A stretch of 64,000 bases of DNA, from assembly GCA_030512335.1 (NCBI GenBank), contig JAULSU010000002.1:1550001-1614000 (forward strand), given 5' to 3'. The notes under the pieces were generated by a model, which was given only the letters and a program-made list of their open reading frames with translations, was not told where the DNA came from and ran no database searches. Position 1 is the first letter of the stretch; each line of letters opens with the position of its first letter. This document shows positions 54,476-64,000 of the stretch, in pieces. This stretch comes from Immersiella caudata. Lineage: Eukaryota > Ascomycota > Sordariomycetes > Sordariales > Lasiosphaeriaceae. Position numbers and translations under genes: made by a program.

Positions 54476-57400
54476 CGAAGGGAGACAGATTCTCCCCCTC
54501 ATCGAAGACGGAGGGAATCGAGGCGAGAACCACCTAACTACCTTCTTGGACATCCTTTTTGTATGTGAGAGTTGAGTTGCATATATGCATGGGGGTTGAT
54601 ATTTTCTGTCCATTGTGATGAACAGAGCGTTCATTCACACTTATAGCTGTTTCGTCGTATGTGACCCCTGTGCCTTCCGCGAGGAAGAGAGGGGGTCGAG
54701 GCCGGTCATATATTTGGCTGGTTCGTTACATATCATGTCTGATGTTAATGAAAGTCGTGGATCGCAGCGCTTGTTGTTTTGTGATGTTTCTTGGCTTTAC
54801 ATCTGGGCCATGGTGGCTCTGGGAACATGTTTGGTGACGAGCAAAGTGCCGTGTTTGTCACCAGCTGCAGTGAGGTTGTATTCTCGGTTTGAAGTTACCG
54901 CCGGGGGCGACATTGGAATTGTTTGGTCGTCCGTCCCGTGCTGCATCGGCGGAGTTTGGGATCTGTGGTGCAGATAGAAAGCTTGTTCGGGCGAGGGTGA
55001 TAATGCAAATGGAGCACACAGAACAGGACAGGCACAGGGCACAGGCGTGGGTGGGTTGGGGATCCCCTCTCCTTGGTATCGCTCTTGGCGGATGTGTTTC
55101 TGCTCAAGATGGAAGATGAGCGTCAACAGAACCCGGAGATTTGGTATCCGTGGATGGCGTCACGTAAGATGAATCAACGGCGGTGTCATGTACCATCACC
55201 ATGATGCCGCCGAGTGTTTACAGTTTCTTCAAGACTTCTTCCGCCACCGGCGCGAAGAGGGAGGGGTCGGCGGCAGCAGAAGAGCAGGTTCGGGGTTGGG
55301 CACGCCACAAATCCGGCAAGATGGAACGCCGTGACGGCTTCGACAGGAGGCGTGTTTACTTGTGCGACGGTGTCTCCTGTTTCGGGATCACGGATCACGG
55401 CGGGACGCCAACGACAACAAGAGGCAAGGTAAAAGGGGGAAACCTCTATCTTGATACATTACCTACCGTGCGGATGGGTGTAGCCCCTTCTGGGAGCGCC
55501 GGGGCCGGAAGTCGGAGACAGTGTTGGCGCCTGGGGTGTGTACTTTTGTTTTGTTGCCGCCCGGCCTTTCGCGGAGTGGGAGCGCGCGCGAGGAAACGAA
55601 ACGGAGTGGCTACTGGGCGAGCAACAGGAGGACCCCCGAAGACAGGCGTCCACGGCGTCCCCGCCAGATGGAGGAGGCTGCTGTGGAGATGTGTGTCTGC
55701 TGCGTGGGCTTGCAGCTTTGGTGAACGTTGGGCCAATAAGGGGGGAAGGTGGTGGTCACGTCACCGAAAGCTATGCCCGACAGTCTTGCCGCCCACACCG
55801 TCTGCGATTTTTGCAGTGATGTCGTCTGCGCGTGCAGGTCCTCGGCGGGTGGGTGGAGGGTTGATGGTTGATTGGGCTAAACCAGGCGGCACACCCACTG
55901 CTTTTGGCACTTTGTCGAAGGCTCGAGAACTGCCATGGCAGAATTGGTAGAGGATTGGGGAAATGCGAGTCGCACCTGCACGTGTAAATTGTCTCTTGCA
56001 TATTTTGGCCTCTGTTGTGAGGCTCGAGCAGCTCTGGACTCTCGCTCAGCGACTGCCGCATCTCGCCTCCTTTCTGACTGTGTTCTGTAGAGTAGCGAAT
56101 TGTCGAGAAGGGTGTCTGCTTGTATGGGAGTTTTGCCGGGCGCGAGATGAGGCAGAGGCGTTGCGATTCCCACTCGTCAGTCGCAGAGCGCCTGGTGGTA
56201 GGCAGGCTCTTCCGGTGTGCATCTGGCAAAGTTCGAAAAGGAACCCGGCTGCACTGTACTGACGTGACTCGGCCCGTGGCAGATGCTCTCCTTACCGCTG
56301 CGCGCCCAGCTCCCAGCTTCTCGGGACGCCACCTTGGGCGACAACGGTGTTGACAACGGGCGCCTCGAGATATTAGCTAGGTATTGTTTGACAATGTCTA
56401 ATCCTCCGCCGTGTACTGCGTAAACTCACCGTTGCACGGGCGCGGGATGATGGTGTTTTGATTTCCCTTGACTGTGACCCATGGGCGAGATAAGATTGCC
56501 CTGCCACGGACAATGCCCATACTATGTCATAATGTCAAGCTACCGCAGCGAGATGATGCTGCTGGGCCAAAGCCACGGCACGGCTCTCGGCTGCCTTGCG
56601 AGGGTGCCATTTGAAATGGGGTCGGAGCTGAAGCTTTTTTCTTCTGACACCCCACCTAGCTCCGACTTTCTGCACAAAACTCATCAGCAGGCGGGGCGGG
56701 CACCAGGAAATGGAATGCGGTGCAACCGAACGAGCTGGAGAGAGCGGTGTCTGCTGATGTTCGTGGTGGTTGGGTTGGGGCGGGGGCGGGGGCCGGAGCC
56801 CCAAAGGTCCTGGGCCGGCTCAGCTAAGACGAACCGGGACGCGAGTTCACAACTGCATTGAGCGCCGAGATGCGAAAATCGATGAAAGTCGGGGAATCGA
56901 AACCATCGACAACAGCTCTTACCGAGTCGGGCAAGACACAAGCTCATCGGCAAAAGGGTGACGGCCAATCAGAAGCGAAAAAATTATGCAAAGGACGTCG
57001 AAGACGCTCGCGACTGGTGTGAAGACCGCACGTCGTGACTTGCAGGGGACCTTGCAGAGTGCCTGGCATCCGCGGCCCGGATTGGCCAATGTTGACCGGG
57101 GCAGCTGAGCACCTGCAGGAGGCTAGTTCTTTCCCACTGTTGAGCCTGCCAAGGGCTCCAGGCCGCATTGGATGCTCCCGGCCCTAGTGGCCGCGCCCAA
57201 GGGCTGACCCCTCTCCCCTCCATCGATTGGGGCGCCCGGAAGGGATAATCTCTGCAGGCTAGCCCAGGCTGGCTTGTGAGCTGGGCTCGGCTGGCAAAGG
57301 GCACGCAAATCATGGACGCTTCTTTGGACCCCAATCACACGCGGCCGCCACCAGCTCTGGCTTGGCTGGGCCCCTTCTTGGGGTCGGGGGGGGGTGAATG

Positions 57401-58177
57401 GACGTTCCCGTACCGGGCAGACATCTCGCGAAGGGCAGCAGGGTGCATCACGCACAGGGAGCACGCACTGGGACGGGTTTCGAGGTCGGTCGCAGTCTTT
57501 CGCGGGGGAACGGTGACACTGGACATGCTGCTGCCACCTTCACCCCCCTTCGTCACTATCACATCCCGCACTTTGCCATCCTCTGCAGGACGCCCCAACA
57601 GCTTCAAGTTTCCAAAGTGTGCGCGCTTACCAGCAGCCATTTGCAATAGCGCCCGCACTATCACCTCTTTGTTGTTCTCTTGCAAGTTTTGCAACAGCCC
57701 CAGAACATTGGCACCAACCCTTCCTGGAAGCTTAGCACACGCAACCGAGTCGCCGGGAAGGAAGAGCTGGAGGTATATCTAAGATCTTGGCCCCCAGTGT
57801 CTCTGCTTTCGGGACGGGTCACGCACCTCGACCGAACGACTCTCGCCACCTTGCGATCCGGCCCCCCATCTGGACTTCAAGACGCCATGGTTATGTCGTC
57901 AAGGATACCCGCGTGGTGATACGTGCCTCGGAGCTTCAACTTGCCTACTTACCTGTCTGCGAGCCCTCAGTAGTAGGTAGGGAGGAGCCTCCCACATCAC
58001 CGACGACAAGACCTCCCGAGGGAAAGCCTGCCGGTCAGGTTCCACGTCCTCGGACCGGAGACACACGCAACATCTCGTCCACCAACCCGCGTTTCATCGT
58101 GTGTGACGGGCGCCCGACCCGACACGTATATCAACATCGTACTGACACCGATCCCACGCCAACGGAACAACACCGAA
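54476..58177. other. Gene-poor stretch of 3.7 kb
   Basis: Several open frames (for example 55,183-55,950 plus) lack family motifs and overlap others in all frames, as expected in GC-rich non-coding DNA. The final 500 bases are probably the promoter and leader of the surface-protein gene. No RNA gene was seen. Confidence 0.5.
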
Positions 58178-59810
58178 ATGCCGTGTATCCGTACTCTTCC
58201 GCGGCTTGCGCTCGCCGCCTTGTCGGCGCCGCTTGCGGGTGCATTGCTGGTAGCGCCCGGGTCGCCATGCTCCACGTCCTGCGGCAACGAACTCTCTTCC
58301 TCGAGTCCCGCCGAGATGGTCTGCCGAGAAGATGCCTACAAGAGCTCGTCTGCCGGCATTGTATTTAGCAACTGCGTCAAGTGCGAAACGTCAAGCACAT
58401 ACGCAACCGAGTCGGGGACGCAGTCAGATCTCCAAGCGTTGACATGTAAGTCGCGACAACGGCACTGGAAGATACTCCTGTACTGACCTGTACTGACCTG
58501 TTCTGAAGACAACTTGCGTTTTAACATGGGCTACTGTTTATGGGGTGATCTGGGGAATCAAGAGGCTGAAGACACGCCGTGTACGACAAGGTGAGTTTTG
58601 TCGCTCAGGATGCTGCTGGTTCTGGTTCCACAAAACCACGGCCTGTGCCGCCACACCCCGAATCCTTCCAAACTGACACCGCCGCAGCATGGCATGCGAG
58701 CCGTTCTACGATGCCATCTCATTCAGGAACTATTCGGCGTCTGCCCCAGGGTTGGACTACTGCAGCCACTGGGCATACCCGCGTGTGTCCAACTGTCAGG
58801 CATGTCTGGTGCGGCTACCTAATGGCCACTTTTTGAGCAACTACCTCACCATGCTGGATGCAGCATGCCAGCAACAGCCATCGAACGGTTCCACAATCTC
58901 CATCCAAGGAAACCCATTTGAGACTACGCCAGTTGTCATCACCACCCCATCACCGACATATGCAACGGTTCCCACCCCCGACTACGGCCCTGTCTCCTTG
59001 GGAGCACGTGTCGGCATCGCATTTGGGGCTCTTGCCTTTGTTCTTGTGATAGTTGGCTTCTGCATCGTCTGCAACGGCAAGCGGAGGCGGCGAGCTTTCT
59101 TACGGGAGCTTGAGGAGCGCAACGGCGGCCAGGGGTGGCCACACCCCAAGGCCCGATATGGCAACAATGGCGACATGCTTGAGACTCCTGCATCCCAAAA
59201 ACCGTTGACCGGCTGGGATGAGAGTCCTGTCAGCGCCAATACCGAGACCACTGCCGTGCCTCGGTACTTCAGCCCGTACAACAGCAACTACAACAGCCCT
59301 GTGAGCGCCACCGACAAAGGGCCCGGCGCCTCCAACGTCAACTGGCCCGCCCTCTCGCCGCAACGGCTCAACCAACTCTTGCAAGAGCAGTCGCCCGCGA
59401 ACGGATCGCCGCCACCAGCGTTTTCACAGTGGCCTAGCCCTTCGCAGGAGAAAGCCCTGTTGCAGCTGCAACACGACCAACGACAAGCCGAGATCGCCAT
59501 TGGGCTCGCACTGGGGGGAGACGAGGCGAGCTTACGGTCCAAGGCCTCGAACCAAAGTATGAACAACAACCCCTACACCAACGGCCTCTACACGATGGAA
59601 AATAAGGGGAAGAACCGTGACGAGGCGTATGAAATGGTGGAGAGCCCATACAGCGGCGGCAGCACTCATCCCACTTACAAAATGCCCGCCGAGCCTGACG
59701 CACCTGTATTACACCACCCAGGGTACGGACGACACCACAGCACGAGACCCGGGCACATGTATGCCGGGGGGCTGACGGAGTATGATGCAAGAAATGGTGC
59801 TGAAGTCTAG
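58178..59810 (+). CDS. Cys-rich single-pass surface protein
   Basis: Three exons, 58178-58445, 58509-58590 and 58688-59810, encode 490 residues. A signal peptide (about 1-23, LALAALSAPLAGALL) precedes an ectodomain with about 13 cysteines in spaced pairs: CSTSC, CVKC, GYCLWGD, CTTSMACEPF, DYCSHW, NCQACL. One membrane helix lies at about 224-248 (GIAFGALAFVLVIVGFCIVC), then a basic stop-transfer KRRRRAF. A 240-residue cytosolic tail follows that is Pro/Ser/Asn-rich, with a Gln-rich helix (ALLQLQHDQRQAEIAIGLAL). Similar layouts are common in filamentous fungi and are annotated only as LPXTG-like or hypothetical surface proteins. A wall-sensor or adhesion role is possible but unproven. Confidence 0.82.
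58481..58500 (+). repeat. Duplicated 10-nt branch-site element inside an intron
   Basis: TACTGACCTG occurs twice in a row, 8 nt before the acceptor TTCTGAAG of intron 1 of the surface-protein gene. Each copy contains an ACTGAC branch-site match. Confidence 0.8.
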
Positions 59811-60863
59811 GATGGGAAAAGAGGGATGCCGCATGTGGAAGTTTTCTATTTTTCTTTATTATTTGATTTTAATAATTCCCTCCCATTTTTTCATCTAGAT
59901 TACCTACACTATACCCGGAGCTGGAAGGACGAGAAGTCTGGACATGGGGATCTAACAGGAGTTGAAGGGGTTTTCCATTGGGGCCCATGGCCGAGACGAT
60001 GGCAGAAGTGTGTCGCGAATGACCGTGCTGCCAGGCACAAGGCTGGGAATGGAATGTCTCAAGACGTAAGGAACATCGGTGAGAGTCAAAGGGAGCGCTT
60101 GGGATGTATAGTATTGCCGAATATGTTGTCATGAACTGGGGAGGCAAGCATGGATCAAGACACACGGCATACCCACTGTGGTGACGCCGAGTTTACTTGG
60201 GTGAATTGAATGCGATTATCACTTCCATTGGCAAGTGGTTCACATAAGGAAGTGATGCGTGCAGCAGGTCTCGGGCGAGTTCTTCAATTGTTGTGTTTGA
60301 CCCCGGAGTCTACGTCCCACATCTGCTGCAAAAACAACATGAAAAGTCTCTCGATCACTGTCTCCTGAGTGGTCACATCAAAGAGCTTTTTGAGTCAGGC
60401 GTAACCTATGTGAGACACTGTCTGGCCTACCTCATATTCAGAGACACAGCTTTCTGCTCTCAGTCTCGCAGCTCGGCCACACCTCACCCATAGAGGACGG
60501 ACTTCACGATAAGCTAATGCGCATGGGCCACTTCAGACTTGGCCGTTGTTGTTGAGGCTTATCGGCGGCACGTGAGTGGCCCCATTTCCAGTTTAGCGCG
60601 ACGAGGCTACACTTTCTTCCCCACACCGACCCTCTTGGGTGCGAAAAAAAAATTGGGAGCTCTCAATCAAAAGCTTCGACGAAAAAAAAAACAACCAGAG
60701 AAAAAATCTGGAACGGCGAAGCGCAACCGCCGCAAAAAACAGCTCCTTGCTTGGCAGAGGTCTCCCTAGAACTCACTGGGTCACGCTGCCTTTTTGTTTC
60801 TTTTTGTAAATCTCGACACCAGAGATTTTATATAGGAGCAGAGCGACAGAACCGACGAGTAAC
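59811..60863. promoter_or_regulatory. Intergenic region and CBF5 promoter
   Basis: About 1.05 kb. The 3' flank of the surface-protein gene is AT-rich near 59,845-59,890. Upstream of CBF5 are A-runs at 60,645-60,735 and T-runs at 60,789-60,806. A TATATAGG element lies at about 60,829-60,836, only about 30 nt before the start codon. Confidence 0.55.
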
Positions 60864-62543
60864 ATGGCCGCTGGCGACAAGATGGATGTGGAGGAGTACT
60901 CGATCAAGCCACAGGCTGCCACACCCGCCCAGGATAGCAGCAAGTGGCCGCTCCTCCTGAAGAACTACACCAACCTGCTGGTCCGGTCCGGTCACTTCAC
61001 CCCGATCCCCAACGGCTCGAACCCCCTCCGACGCGACATCAAGTCGTATGTCTCGAGCGGTGTCATCAACCTGGTTAGTTGTCCGCAAAATAAAGTGCCT
61101 GGCGCCTCCTCGACTGCCCCAACTGCATCGAGGGGGCGCTCAGGACCCGTTGTCGCAAACAGAGGATGCTAATTGGGAAAACAGGACAAGCCATCCAACC
61201 CCTCGTCGCACGAAGTTGTCGCGTGGCTCAAGCGCATGCTTCGCGTTGAGAAAACCGGCCACTCTGGTACCCTTGACCCCAAGGTTACCGGCTGTCTGAG
61301 TAAGTGAATTGGCGAACAAAAGTTGCACGCTCCAAAGCTAACATGGCCTTTCCCAGTTGTCTGCATCGACCGCGCGACGAGACTCGTCAAGGCCCAGCAG
61401 GGAGCAGGAAAGGAGTACGTCTGCGTCATCAGACTCCACGATGCCGTCCCCGGAGGCGAAGCCGCCTTCGCCCAGGCCCTCGAGACCCTCACTGGTGCGC
61501 TGTTCCAACGACCCCCTCTTATCTCGGCCGTCAAGCGCCAACTACGTATCCGCACCATCCACGAGAGCAAGCTCATTGAGTTCGACAATGACCGCCATCT
61601 TGGTGTGTTCTGGGTGTCGTGCGAGGCCGGCACCTACATCCGAACGCTCTGCGTTCATTTGGGACTGCTGCTTGGTGTGGGCGCGCACATGCAGGAGCTT
61701 CGCCGTGTTCGCAGCGGTGTCATGTCGGAGTCGAATGGCAGCTTGGTGACTCTCCACGACGTTTTGGATGCCCAGTGGCAGTACGACAATGGTGGCAACG
61801 AGGCCGCTCTGCGCAAGGTTATTCAGCCGCTCGAGACCCTGCTCTGCACATACAAGCGTCTTGTTGTCAAGGACTCGGCGGTCAATGCCGTGTGCTACGG
61901 CGCAAAGTTGATGTTGCCCGGTCTTTTGAGATATGAGGATGGTATCGATGCCCATGAGGAGGTTGTTCTCATGACCACCAAGGGTGAGGCCATTGCCATT
62001 GGTATCGCTCAGATGAGCACCGTTGAGTATGTCTCACTTGGCTGAAAAATTTTTGCGATTGGAGCAACAGCTGACAGGACACACAGGATGAGTACGTGCG
62101 ACCACGGTGTGGTGGCCAAAGTCAAGAGGTGTATCATGGAGCGCGACCTCTACCCCCGTCGCTGGGGCTTGGGTCCCACCGCGCTTGAGAAGAAGAAGCT
62201 CAAGGCGGACGGCAAGCTTGACAAGTTTGGCCGCCCCAACGAGTCCACACCCGCCAAGTGGAACCAGAGCTACAAGGACTATAGCGCGCCGGCCGACGCC
62301 GCCGCAGCTACAGAGGCAGCGCCCCAGGCGACGCTTATGAAGGCCGAGAAGGGAGCCGAACCCGTGTCAGAGAAGAAGGCCGAGCCCGCAGCAGACGAGG
62401 ACGACAAGAAGAAGCGCAAGTCCAAGCACGAAGGCGAGACGGCCGAGGAGAGGGCAGAGCGCAAGCGACAAAAGAAGGAGAAGAAGGAAAAGAAGAGGAA
62501 GTCGCTGTCTGGTGCGGACAAAGAGGACGAGGACAGCGATTGA
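60864..62543 (+). CDS. CBF5: H/ACA snoRNP pseudouridine synthase Cbf5 (dyskerin)
   Basis: Four exons, 60864-61073, 61185-61299, 61357-62026 and 62087-62543, encode 483 residues. A dyskerin-like N-terminal segment (YTNLLVRSGHFTPIPNGSNP) leads into the TruB catalytic domain: GVINLDKPSNPSSHEVVAW, then TGHSGTLDPKVTGCL with catalytic Asp101. The C-terminal PUA domain has DHGVVAKVKRCIMERDLYP, and the end is a Lys/Glu-rich nuclear/nucleolar tail (KKKRKSKHEGE, RKRQKKEKKEKKRKS). Cbf5 with Nop10, Nhp2 and Gar1 makes pseudouridine in rRNA under H/ACA guide RNAs. Introns are 111, 57 and 60 nt. I checked the long intron 1 for an obvious snoRNA, as snoRNAs often sit in such genes, but saw no clear boxes. 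Confidence 0.96.
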
Positions 62544-63877
62544 GTGCTTTTTTTTTTCGATGGCCTTGTCTTTGGATTCCATGTTCTCTCTCACTGGTGG
62601 GGCGTTTGTCGTGTGCATCATCTTGCAACTGTCTCCAAAAATGGGACGGGGAAAATTCGGCGTTCCGGTTGATTGCTTTTAGTGGACATATAAACTGGAC
62701 CTTGTATGGTTGTAGGAGGAATAAATACCAGTCTGAAATGTTATGTCGAGGGTAATGATGCTAGCATTGTGAGTCGTCGTGGTGTTGAAAGCTGTTGCTG
62801 TGGCTTGCGAGCTGAGGTTGAATGCGTGTGCAAGCCTCAACCCACTTGCAGCTGAGTACACGCAGGCCGCGCTTTGGTCGGAGCTAGAACCCCAGACTAG
62901 CTCGGGCATCTGATTGACGTAGAGTTTGGACTCGGACATCGAGGCCCGAGAGGGGCGTCAAACCAGCGAGGTTTCATGATCTAGACTGAAAATACTCCCA
63001 TGAGTAGCAATTGTTACTGAAATGCATCCCTTTCAAGAGACCACCACTTTCACACGTTGCCTCCTTTTCAGGCCTGGAAGTTATCCAAACGATTTTCATT
63101 AGACATTGGTTCCAACGGTACAACGCCTTCACGGTTTACATAGTACCAGTAGGCTAGCTTTCTAACATGGGCCGATGGCCTTGATAGCATGGCTTGAGGA
63201 CGCAGCGTACAACGCGTCTAAGTTTCGACATACATCAGATGAGATGCATGCATGTGGACGTATCAGCCGACGGGGCCATGCGATCGGCGCGAGAAAACGC
63301 AGTCGCTTGCCGCAGCGCCCCGATCCTAGAGGGTTACGACGACCCTTTCGATAGTAGTGTACACCATTCTCGTTCCCGGCGAGGCAGTGATCTGACGATA
63401 TATCGCAACGGGGACTGCGGGAATCTTTTTCGACTCGACGTGTTCTCACAGGTAGAACCTGCCTCGTTCTTAAAAAGTCTTTCCCGCCCGGTCGCGGATG
63501 TTGTGTTGCAGCACTTCTCATATTTGTTGGTTTACAGTCAAAGGGGCATGATGTCAAGGATCGCCAGGTCCTACCTCTCCCGCGCCAGCCAGCCGTCCAG
63601 TCTCGTTCAAAGCACGTCCCCTAGTTGATGCTCTCTCTCGCTGTGCAGATGCTCAGACAGAAGAGCTGCGGGCAGTTCTTGATTGAGTGCGAGAGGAACA
63701 GCGGCATTGTTGTTGGGTTAGGGGTTTGATATTGGGGCACGGGTAACGCCCCTCCCTCTTCTCCTTCGCGCCCAGAAGCCACAACACCAAGCATTGGGGT
63801 CTGCCTCACCTACTCACCTGTTTCACCATGTGTTATCGTTTTCAGCGTCCTCAACTGACTAGAGAAGCAGCAGTACC
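62544..63877. other. Intergenic region at the right side
   Basis: About 1.3 kb. The first 200 bases are CBF5 3' flank with a T-run at 62,548-62,557. The ORF at 63,194-63,628 has no family pattern. The last few hundred bases would be the promoter of the truncated gene at the edge. Confidence 0.5.
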
Positions 63878-64000
63878 ATGCGGTTTTCGTTTTCCCGGGA
63901 CTGGCCACCGAGTCTGCTGCTCAGCCTCTTGTCGTTCTTTTGTTCTAGTCCAACAGGGGTTGGGGCGTTCCCGACCCCGGTAGGACTGTCATTGGTAGCT
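63878..64000 (+). CDS. Partial gene: start of a probable secreted protein
   Basis: An ATG at 63878 opens a frame that runs to the window edge (41 codons, no stop). The product starts MRFSFSRDWP and continues with the hydrophobic core SLLLSLLSFFCSSPTGVGAF, the pattern of an N-terminal signal peptide with a likely cut near residue 30. Nothing can be said about the mature protein. It could also be a chance open frame. Confidence 0.45.
   Translation, partial: MRFSFSRDWPPSLLLSLLSFFCSSPTGVGAFPTPVGLSLVA

Noticed and set aside
55183..55950. 255-codon plus-strand ORF
   Set aside because: Rich in Gly, Arg and Cys as expected from GC-rich non-coding DNA; no motif.
1..64000. Transposons, CRISPR arrays, bacterial operons
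   Set aside because: No transposase or reverse-transcriptase motifs, no terminal repeats and no spaced repeats were seen; the gene structure is eukaryotic throughout.

Overview
The window is nuclear DNA of a filamentous ascomycete (Pezizomycotina). Most genes are split by short introns (47-150 nt) with GT...AG ends and CTRAC-type branch sites. The gene content is typical of filamentous fungi: nudF/LIS1, DRE2, KEX1, CBF5, a QutR/QA-1S-type protein and a Zn2Cys6 regulator. Coding DNA is GC-rich at third positions and intergenic gaps are long. This fits Sordariomycetes best, but the class is an inference and I do not name a species. I assembled exon models by hand from splice signals, reading-frame continuity and family motifs. 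No bacterial, viral or transposon gene, intact tRNA or rRNA was recognised.

Layout. 0.8-14.9 kb is gene-dense: an arrestin-domain protein, a Ulp1-type SUMO protease, an unrecognised protein with a conserved-looking C-terminus, nudF/LIS1 (minus), mitochondrial methionyl-tRNA formyltransferase and an STF2-like hydrophilin (minus). 15.6-24.1 kb holds a doubtful small gene, DRE2, KEX1 (minus), the SPOUT arginine methyltransferase SFM1 and, 209 nt behind it, a class 1A dihydroorotate dehydrogenase. 26.6-28.9 kb carries a QutR/QA-1S-like protein that retains the 3-dehydroquinase active-site pair but shows no normal shikimate-kinase P-loop. After a 4.7 kb gap come a Zn2Cys6 regulator, an MFS transporter (minus) and dihydroorotase URA4.

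The most unusual part is 44.1-54.5 kb: two same-strand paralogues of the N-terminal amidase Nta1. Both keep the Glu-Lys-Cys triad, but they differ in intron positions and carry long, unrelated low-complexity tails, one Ser-Arg-rich and one with PFSP repeats. A small predicted membrane protein lies between them on the other strand. 58.2-62.5 kb encodes a Cys-rich single-pass surface protein and the H/ACA pseudouridine synthase CBF5. The right edge cuts a gene that starts with a signal peptide.

Gene-structure oddities recur: a GC-AG intron in nudF, a start codon split by an intron in the STF2-like gene, micro-exons of 13 nt (NTA1 copy 1) and 18 nt (SFM1), a stop-free 63-nt intron in DRE2, and a coding-looking open stretch in another frame that ends in an ATGA overlap with the arrestin start codon. 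The genes are mostly unrelated housekeeping functions; the only pathway links are DHODH with dihydroorotase (pyrimidine synthesis) and the two amidases.
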